Source: Hydrangea macrophylla (Eukaryota; Streptophyta; Magnoliopsida; Cornales; Hydrangeaceae). From it: DNA of 64,000 nt. The position numbers and the translations under genes are program-made. Shown here in pieces: positions 57,758-64,000 of the stretch. The stretch's first letter is position 1. The number at the start of each line of letters is the position of its first letter. The notes under the pieces are model-generated. The model saw only the letters and a program-made list of their open reading frames with translations. It did not search any database and was not told the DNA's origin. The DNA lies in assembly GCA_033977485.1 (NCBI GenBank), contig CM066989.1, positions 95,313,887 through 95,377,886 on the forward strand, written 5' to 3'.

Positions 57758-58755
57758 ATGTGTCACTCTGATTATAACTCGTCTTCCCGATCGGAGGATG
57801 AGCAATCAAGGACCAGGACCCCAAGCACTAGCTTGAGCCCTCCTTCCCTAACCTCATCAAGCACCACAGTGAGGGTAGAATCCCCATCCGAGTATACAAT
57901 GAGGAAGTGAGTCAGGACTATGTTGAGGTTTTCGAGTCGAGGAGATCGGGTAATGAGGCATTGACATCAGGTAGCCTAGAGGTTGTCTTTTCTTACATAG
58001 GGACCTCCAGTAGTTTGCTCAGGTCAAATTTAGATAGAATCATCCGGAAGTTTAGTTATTTTGAAGGCTTCTCCATCGCAGTACCGGCCGGTGAAGCACA
58101 CGTTCGTCGGTCGGGTTACACTACTCTTTTCGAGGACGCGCTCCTCGCGGGTCTTCGTCTTCCTCTCTACCTGCACGCCCGGGACCTACTGATCTACCTC
58201 AATATTGTCCTTGGGCAGCTAGCCCCGACTGATTGGAGATTTCTAATGGGGCCATTTACCTCTTACCCCATCTCTTTCTGTTCCTCATTGCATTGCCTTT
58301 TCATTGAAGATGACTAATCGGTTTCTGTTTCCCTTTTACAGGTCGATTGCATAGTGGCCAGGGCTGAGTCCTACCTGCCCGATTTAGCTGAGAGGGCGGC
58401 CACTACTGAGGTCACTCTTTCAAATGAGAGGGCGGCGTTGGAGGCGAAGGAGACCGCCCTAGCAATGGAGAAGGATAAGGTGAAGGGGATGGCCCTGAGC
58501 CTAGAAGCAGCTCAAGCAGAGCTGGAGACCACCCTGGTGGAGCTAAATACTGCCCAGGAGAGTTTGGCGGCTGCAAAGGTCGAGAAGAAGGCCATGGCCG
58601 AAGCAGAGGCCGCCCGAAAGGAGGCGAAGAAGGACCCAGAAGACGATTTTGATGCCGACTTCTTTCACGGCTACTCAGACCTAAAGAGTAGGGTGGCTTT
58701 AGACCATCCCGAGTTGGAGCTCACTGCTTACTTGGGAGTAGATTCTGACTACTAG
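57758..58755 (+). pseudogene. Tat-B antisense gene, 'putative gypsy type transposon' domain
   Basis: The likely start is the ATG 57758 (MCHSDYNSSSRSEDE), then a Ser/Thr-rich lead. A frameshift at about 57905 moves to the next frame. There the TLFEDALLAGLRLPLY ... LAPTDWRFLMG segment (58116-58253) matches the PF04195 'putative gypsy type transposon' domain. A second part begins at the acceptor TTTTACAG (58341) and has a long Ala/Glu-rich coiled coil (58354-58640), then DFDADFFHGYSDLKSRV. It ends at TAG 58753-58755. The donor pairing with 58341 is not clear. The domain is typical of Tat antisense ORFs; its role is unknown. Frame break and missing donor suggest decay. Confidence 0.7.
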
Positions 58756-59807
58756 GATGTGGGGTCCTCTGCTGCTGACAAGGCTGTCACTGAGGAGGAG
58801 GCTCCTGCTGGAGAGGTTGGGGAAACTGAGGAGGAGGTAGTCATCATGGATGATCCGTAGCAAGGGGCCTGCCCGACCACTTCTGGACCACTTGGCCCAA
58901 TTGCTCTCGGCTTTTTTTATGCTTGTACATATATTTATCTTCTGTATTGGGTGGCTACTATAATTGCAGCCCAGGCTTTGTACTTTTTGTGAACTAAATG
59001 TCAAAGCCCATACGAGGTCACTTTTTTGTTTCAATTGTTGTTCGTATTTGTACTCTTGTTGCTTGTGTTTGTTTGTGATTGCCCGTGTCCGACCAGTTGT
59101 TAGCCTTATTATGACCCTGCCTTAGCAAAAGGTTTAAAACTATGACAGGTAGGGAACACTCGGTCTTTTGGGGATCTATAAAGCCCTAGAATTTTTTGAG
59201 CTATTGTACTTGGAATTTTTTGGGTTCTAACCGGTCGAGGAATCTATAAGTGCTCAGGATTTACCAAGCTCCTTGTAATAACCCGACGTGAACTCCAAAC
59301 ATTATGGGTGCTCGGATGTCTAAGGTTTTATACTTAGTTAATTCCAAGGCTTATGAATGCTCGGTGTGGTTTCTTGTAGTTTACTATGCCCCTTCTGCCC
59401 CCAAGCTTTAGGTAAGGTAGGCGTTGTGGGAGTAATTACTGTAGGTAGCCAACCTAGTATGTGTTCCAGGGTCTTTTGAGTCCTATATTATGGGCCACCT
59501 AGGGGGTTTGCCCCCATTGTAGGTCGCGGACCTAAGTGGAGTTAGTGCTTCGGGTGTGATTTCGAGGTCTTTTTGATGCCTTGAGTGTGATCTCGAGGTC
59601 TTTTGGTGCCTTGGGTATGATCCCTAGGTCTTTTGTTGTTATGAAACTCTGGTAAGGAACACGGTTTGCAAGAAAAATTCTATATTCAATTTGGAAAACT
59701 GCTGTGAGTGCTCGGAAAGAGCTCTAACTTATTTAAAGAAAACATCAAATTCCTGACCAATACTGATTCTTATTCTATTGAAAGTACTTCCGTAGATGTT
59801 CCATGTT
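58756..59807. other. Tat-B untranslated region between antisense gene and pol
   Basis: No ORF with a recognised domain. Repeated phrases such as 'GAGGTCTTTTGGTGCCTTGGGT' pieces at 59563-59630 form a short imperfect tandem repeat of about 30 bp. Confidence 0.5.
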
Positions 59808-60329
59808 CTAAGGGTGTGACAGGTCCTGCCCTTCTAGCGTCTGCAACCAATATGTTTCCGACCGGTTGACCCGGGTAACCCTATAGGGCCCTTCCCAGTT
59901 TGGCCCCAGCGTTCCATGGCTCGGGTTTTTGTTGGACTGGTTTACTACATTGTGGACGATGTTCCCCACCTGGAAACTATGGTGCCTTACTTTGCAATTG
60001 AAATACTGTGAGACCCTCTGTTTATAGGCTGCCACCTTGAGATATGCCCGATCTCTTTTTTCTTCTATCAGGTTGAGCTCTCCTTTGAGGGCTTCCTCGT
60101 TGCCTTGCTCGCTGTAGTTTGTCACTAGTTATGTTGGTAGTCCCAATTCTGTGGGAACCACTACCTCGAAGCTACAGGTGAGTGAGAATAGGGTCTCTCC
60201 CGTTGCGACTCGGGGAGTAGTACGATAGGCCCACAGAAGGGTTGGTAGTTCCTCTGCCCAGAGTCCCTTAGCCTTTTCAAGCCTAGTTTTAATGGACTGT
60301 AGAATCGTTCAGTTTGTTACCTCGACGTG
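59808..60329 (-). pseudogene. pol: Tat-B integrase C-terminal part, with stops
   Basis: On the minus strand the frame reads VEVTN, then TILQSIKTRLEKAKGLW, ELPTLLWAYRTTPR, and the integrase C-terminal domain ending GTLGPNWEGPYRVTRV ... QDLSHP. Stops: TGA after VEVTN (about 60315), TAA near 60131, and the terminal TAG where a Trp codon is expected. The first part, with the catalytic residues, was separated by Tekay-B at 60330. Typical for the end of Tat pol, just before the untranslated region with the antisense gene. Confidence 0.85.
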
Positions 60330-61029
60330 TGTCACACCCCGGAGCAGCATAAATAGAGAAAAATAAATTTCTTTTATGGGTCCATAGGGAATGACAAGTG
60401 AAAGTCACTAAATATCCACACCACACAGTACTAGTCCAAATAGGAACAGCGGGAACAATAACCAACTGAAATATAACAACAGAAATACTATTACAAACAT
60501 CAGAGTGTAGTCCACAGGATCACGACAGGTCTGGAGACAATATATGCCCAAGTACCCGTTAACTACAAAGTACAACAGTAAAAGAGAAGTAGTAACATAA
60601 ACTACTATCTAACTTCAGGTCTTCAGCTGGCATAAGGATATTCGTCCGCGTAACTTCCTTCTCTAGCATAACCGGCATTAGCGGGGCCACCCTCTGTATA
60701 AGTCCCGTCAGGATAGTAACCGTCGTTATAAGCTCCACTATCTGCATTAAAAGGGACAGGGTAATCTGGACAGGGAATGTCCAGGCAATAACGGCCGTCA
60801 GCTTACTGAGAGCTTAGTGAATGGAACTCACAGGGTATCAATACTTTAACGTATAACAAGTTATTGAATATCTAAGATATAGTTCTATTACATAATATCT
60901 TCTCTGTATTCCAACATCGCAACTCAACCCTTATCGTCTTATTATCCTCAGACCGAAACATCAACGTACTCTGTCTAGAAAGAACAGACTCAATCGTTTA
61001 ACATATGTATACATACCATTATTCTGTCC

Positions 61030-61330
61030 ATTTGCTCGTTAAGGATATAAACCATCCACTGCATTTATGGACACTACGTCAGTCCATCCCCCGCTCGTTA
61101 AGGATATAAACCATCCACCGTATGTCAGGGATATAACGCTTTGAACAATAGCATATCAAATCTATTGCCACGACTCCTCGTAGTATACCAGTGATCCTCC
61201 ATCCACCGCTCGTTAAGGATATAAACCATCCACCGCTCGTTAAGGATATAACGTGGATCATCTGGCTACCTTAGGACTACATGGTCCTGTCCACTTCTCA
61301 CCGCTCGTTAAGGATATAAACCATCCACTG
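61030..61330. repeat. Dispersed GCTCGTTAAGGATATAAACC repeats within the Tekay-B LTR
   Basis: About five copies of GCTCGTTAAGGATATA, most followed by AACCATCCAC, at irregular spacing (61033, 61092, 61207, 61234, 61302). Likely an old, broken minisatellite in the LTR. Confidence 0.75.
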
Positions 61331-61949
61331 CATGCAAAAGCATATCATGACCAAGCGTCCGCCCACGTACCATTTCCAGAACTTATCAAACCTACTTAAA
61401 CACTGTACTTCTATCGATACATGACTTCCCATGTGGCCTGACTACTCTGATTGAAATAACGAATATCGAACTCATACATGAATCCCATATATTTAACGTC
61501 ACTGTATTAATCCATTATTCTTAATCATACTTATCTATGTTATCACATTATCCCTGATTAACCCATAATCGCATAATGGAAGTTTGAATCGTAAATCGAG
61601 TATTCGAACCTCATATAAAATAAACCAAAGAACTAAACCAGGTTCTGCAGGTCTCGATCGATTGAAACCATTTCGATCGATTGAGGGAAAATGAAGTTCA
61701 ATCGTTCGAAAGAAGTTCGATCGATTGAACCTTCGATCGATTGAGCCCTGCTCGATCGCTCGAGAATTGTCTTCTCTAGCAGATTCTGAACATCACATAT
61801 ATAGGCATCTTAGGGACGTTTTAATACGATTAAACATACCAAAAACTCATAAAACATCATAGTAAAGAGATCGAGTGAGTAAAAACTCACTTAGGGTGCT
61901 AAGGACACGTTTGGAAAAGCTTTTTGGGCTCCCGAGATCTCCAATGGTG

Positions 61950-62100
61950 GCCTCCTCTCTCTCTCTTCTCCTCTGCCTCTCCCCTCTTCTGCTCCTCTCC
62001 TTTTCTTTCTCTTCTTCCTCTTCTTCTCTACTGGGTATATATATATGTGTGTGTATATATATAGATATATGGAGGTGTATATATAATATATATATAACAC
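61950..62100. repeat. CT-rich tract and TA/TG microsatellite
   Basis: CT-rich 61952-62032, then TA, TG and TATA runs from 62036 to 62097. The ORFs called across this in both directions are low-complexity artefacts. Confidence 0.85.
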
Positions 62101-62564
62101 ACTCACACTCTCTCAAGCTCTCTCAAACTCTCACAATTTCAGCAAACACACAACACCCACGAGCACAAAGTATATATAGGGGAAAAGAGTGCAGGTGGCA
62201 AGGTTTACGCAGAATCTGGAATTTTTGATAATTGCACTATCGATCGATCAAAGGATTCTCGATCGATCGAACTTAGTTTGGTCAGGTTTGATCGATTGAA
62301 AATGGTTTGATCGATTGAAGTGGGGACCAAGTATTAAATTCAGGTCGGTAAAGTTTTGATTGATTGAACAATGTTCGATCGCATAAACTATGAAGATTCT
62401 CGATCGATCGAACGAGCTTCGATCGTTCGAAGATTGAATTTTATGAGTGGTCAAGGAAAGTCTATAGAATCTCTCTGTACTAAATAATTATTGAAAAATA
62501 CAGGGTATTACATCATCCCCCACTCAACAAAAGATTTCGTCCTCGAAATCGGAAACATACAACG

Positions 62565-64000
62565 TTAAAACAAAAACGGAAACTTCTCACGCATGTCAGA
62601 CTCTAGTTCCCACGAAGCTTCTCCTTCATCATGATGCTTCCACTAGATCTTGACTAATGGGATCTCCTTATTCCTGAGCTTCTTGATTCCATGATCTAAA
62701 ATGCGAACCGGTCCTTCGTTAAATGTAACGGTTTCGTTGACTTCAATATCCTCAAATTTGATCTCGTGCGCTGGATTATGAGCACACTTCCTCAGCATAC
62801 TGATTTGGAAAACGTTATGCACTCCTGACATCTTCGGCGGCAACGCAAGGTGATAGGCAACTTTCCCAACACGCTCTAGAATCTCGAACGGTCCTATAAA
62901 TCGCGGTGATAGCTTGCCTCTCTTCTGACCGAATCTGACAATGCCTCGAACAGGCGAAACTTTGAGTAGCACATGATCTCCGATTACAAACTCCAAATAT
63001 TTTCGTCGCTTGTCAGCATAACTCTTGTGTCGGGTCTGAGCTGACTTCATCTTCTCACGTACAATCTGAATCTTCTCACTTGTCTCTCGTACCATTTCTG
63101 GCCCAAAAAATTGAGTATCTCCGACTTCAGTCCAACATAACGGCGATCGGCAAGGTCTTCCGTACAAAGCTTCGAACGGCGCCATTCCTATACTTGTATG
63201 ATAACTGTTGTTGTAAGCGAACTCTATCAAAGGTAAGTGTGTCACCCAAGAATTCTCAAAATCAATGACACAAGCACGTAACATGTCCTCCATTACTTGA
63301 TTAACTCGTTCAGTCTGTCCATTAGTCTGCGGATGAAAAGCTGAACTCAAATTCAATGTTGTTCCCATCGCTGTCTAAAGACTCTTCCAAAACTCCGCTA
63401 TAAAGCGCGAATCTCGATCTAACACAATAGAAATAGGTACTATGTGTAATTGTACTACGTGTTGTAGATACATCCAGCTCAAGCGTTCCACTGGATACGT
63501 CATACTGTAGGCGATAAAATGTGTTGTCTTCGTAAGTCGATCCACGATTACCCAAATAGCATCGTGATTCTGCTGTGACTTCGTCAATCCTACCACAAAA
63601 TCTATGGTGATGTGTTCCCATTTCCATCGAGGAATTGGTAACGGTTAAAGTAATCCAGGTGGTTTCTGATGTTCTGCCTTTACTTGTTTACAAGTAAGAC
63701 ACTGGGATACATACTCAACTATCTCTCGCTTCATTCCTTCCCACCAGAAATTCCTCTTCAAGTCCTTGTACATGTTTGTACTTCCTGGATGAATCGTCAT
63801 CCGTGACTTATGAGCTTCATCCAATATATCCTTCTGGAGATTTTCTTCGTCAGGTACACAGAGTCTACCTTTACATCGTAAGGCTCCGTCTGTACTAGTA
63901 CTCTAGATTTCTGGTTCCTTCGCTGACATCTTGGTGAACCATAACTTTAAATCCTCTGCTGTCTGCTGAGCTTCTATGATACGGCTGATCAAAGTTGGTT
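62565..64000 (-). pseudogene. pol: Tekay-B integrase and chromodomain, one frame with four stops
   Basis: A single minus-strand frame can be followed from the window edge to TAA at 62565-62567. It shows an HHCC finger (about 63825-63680: HKSRMTIHPG ... CLTCK), then catalytic core ITIDFVVGL (about 63610), LDRDSRF (about 63420) and NGQTERVNQ (about 63320), so D, D and E are all present. The C-terminal domain and a chromodomain-like tail (EGEASWELE) follow. Stops: TAG near 63904, TAA near 63644, TAG near 63373 and TAG at 62652-62654. The frame is otherwise intact. It continues past the window. The Tekay lineage is inferred from the integrase and the tail. Confidence 0.9.

Larger units (their letters stand above)
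56261..60329 (-). mobile_element. Tat-B: partial Tat/Retand-type element, minus strand
   Basis: From right to left: an integrase fragment (minus strand), an untranslated stretch, an antisense gene on the plus strand, then PPT and 3' LTR. This is the Tat order. It is cut at 60329 by Tekay-B, and the rest is outside the window. It is inserted in the Copia element. Confidence 0.8.
60330..62512 (-). repeat. 3' LTR of Tekay-B (2183 bp)
   Basis: On the minus strand it begins TGTAATACCCTG, after PPT GTTGAGTGGGGGATGA (62513-62528), and ends GGGGTGTGACA. A minus-strand TATA box, CCTATATATAC, is at about 62180-62170. TTCGATCGATCGAA-type clusters lie at 62237-62420 (upstream of TATA) and 61653-61762 (downstream). 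It cuts Tat-B integrase. Confidence 0.85.

Noticed and set aside
61847..62228. ORFs on both strands through the CT/TA tract
   Set aside because: Low complexity, with proteins of Ser/Leu or Glu/Arg runs only.

Overview
The window is plant nuclear DNA, almost certainly from a dicot-like flowering plant with a large, retrotransposon-rich genome. The evidence is Ty3/gypsy polyproteins of the three plant lineages Tekay (chromovirus), Athila and Tat/Ogre, a Copia LTR, a Stowaway-type MITE, antisense genes with plant mobile domains (PMD), and GT-AG introns. I could not identify the species. I see no convincing ordinary host gene, rRNA or tRNA gene.

Layout. (1) 1-1988: the 3' end of a Tat element (Tat-C), with a broken antisense PMD gene, a polypurine tract (PPT) and an LTR. 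(2) 1989-3018: host sequence with a MITE and the start of a ~199-bp tandem repeat. (3) 3019-50395: a four-level nest. The outer Tekay element (Tekay-A, target duplication TAGTT) is split between gag and protease by an Athila element (6276-45654, GAAGG). The Athila integrase is split by a very young 21-kb Tat element (Tat-A, 15637-36984, GAGAG). The Athila 5' LTR also holds a small non-coding Copia-like element (8151-10128, GTTTC). (4) 50396-54719: host sequence with more of the tandem repeat, GGAACAAC-rich arrays, an old minus-strand LTR and a TIR element. (5) 54720-64000: a second nest, all on the minus strand: a Copia 3' LTR, then Tat-B inserted in it, then Tekay-B inserted in the Tat-B integrase. 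Both of the last two run toward or past the window end.

The most complete unit is Tat-A. It has one uninterrupted gag-pol frame (about 2283 aa from the first ATG) and an antisense six-exon gene for a 581-aa PMD protein whose introns are all phase 0 with GT-AG ends. It also has a string of minisatellites and two nearly identical LTRs. Its 5' LTR lacks the last 168 bp present in the 3' LTR, and I see no primer-binding site, so this copy is probably immobile. Each of the three Tat elements carries an antisense gene: PMD twice, and a 'putative gypsy type transposon' domain once.

The less expected signals are regulatory. A bipartite arrangement of TTCGATCGATCGAA clusters around the TATA box recurs in the LTRs of two unrelated lineages and again around the Athila env-like gene. 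A stem-containing promoter motif is shared by the Tat-A LTR and the promoter of its antisense PMD gene. Three GGGCAAAC/GTTTGCCC hairpins follow the Tat-A pol stop. All other coding regions are decayed by stops, frameshifts and lost catalytic residues.
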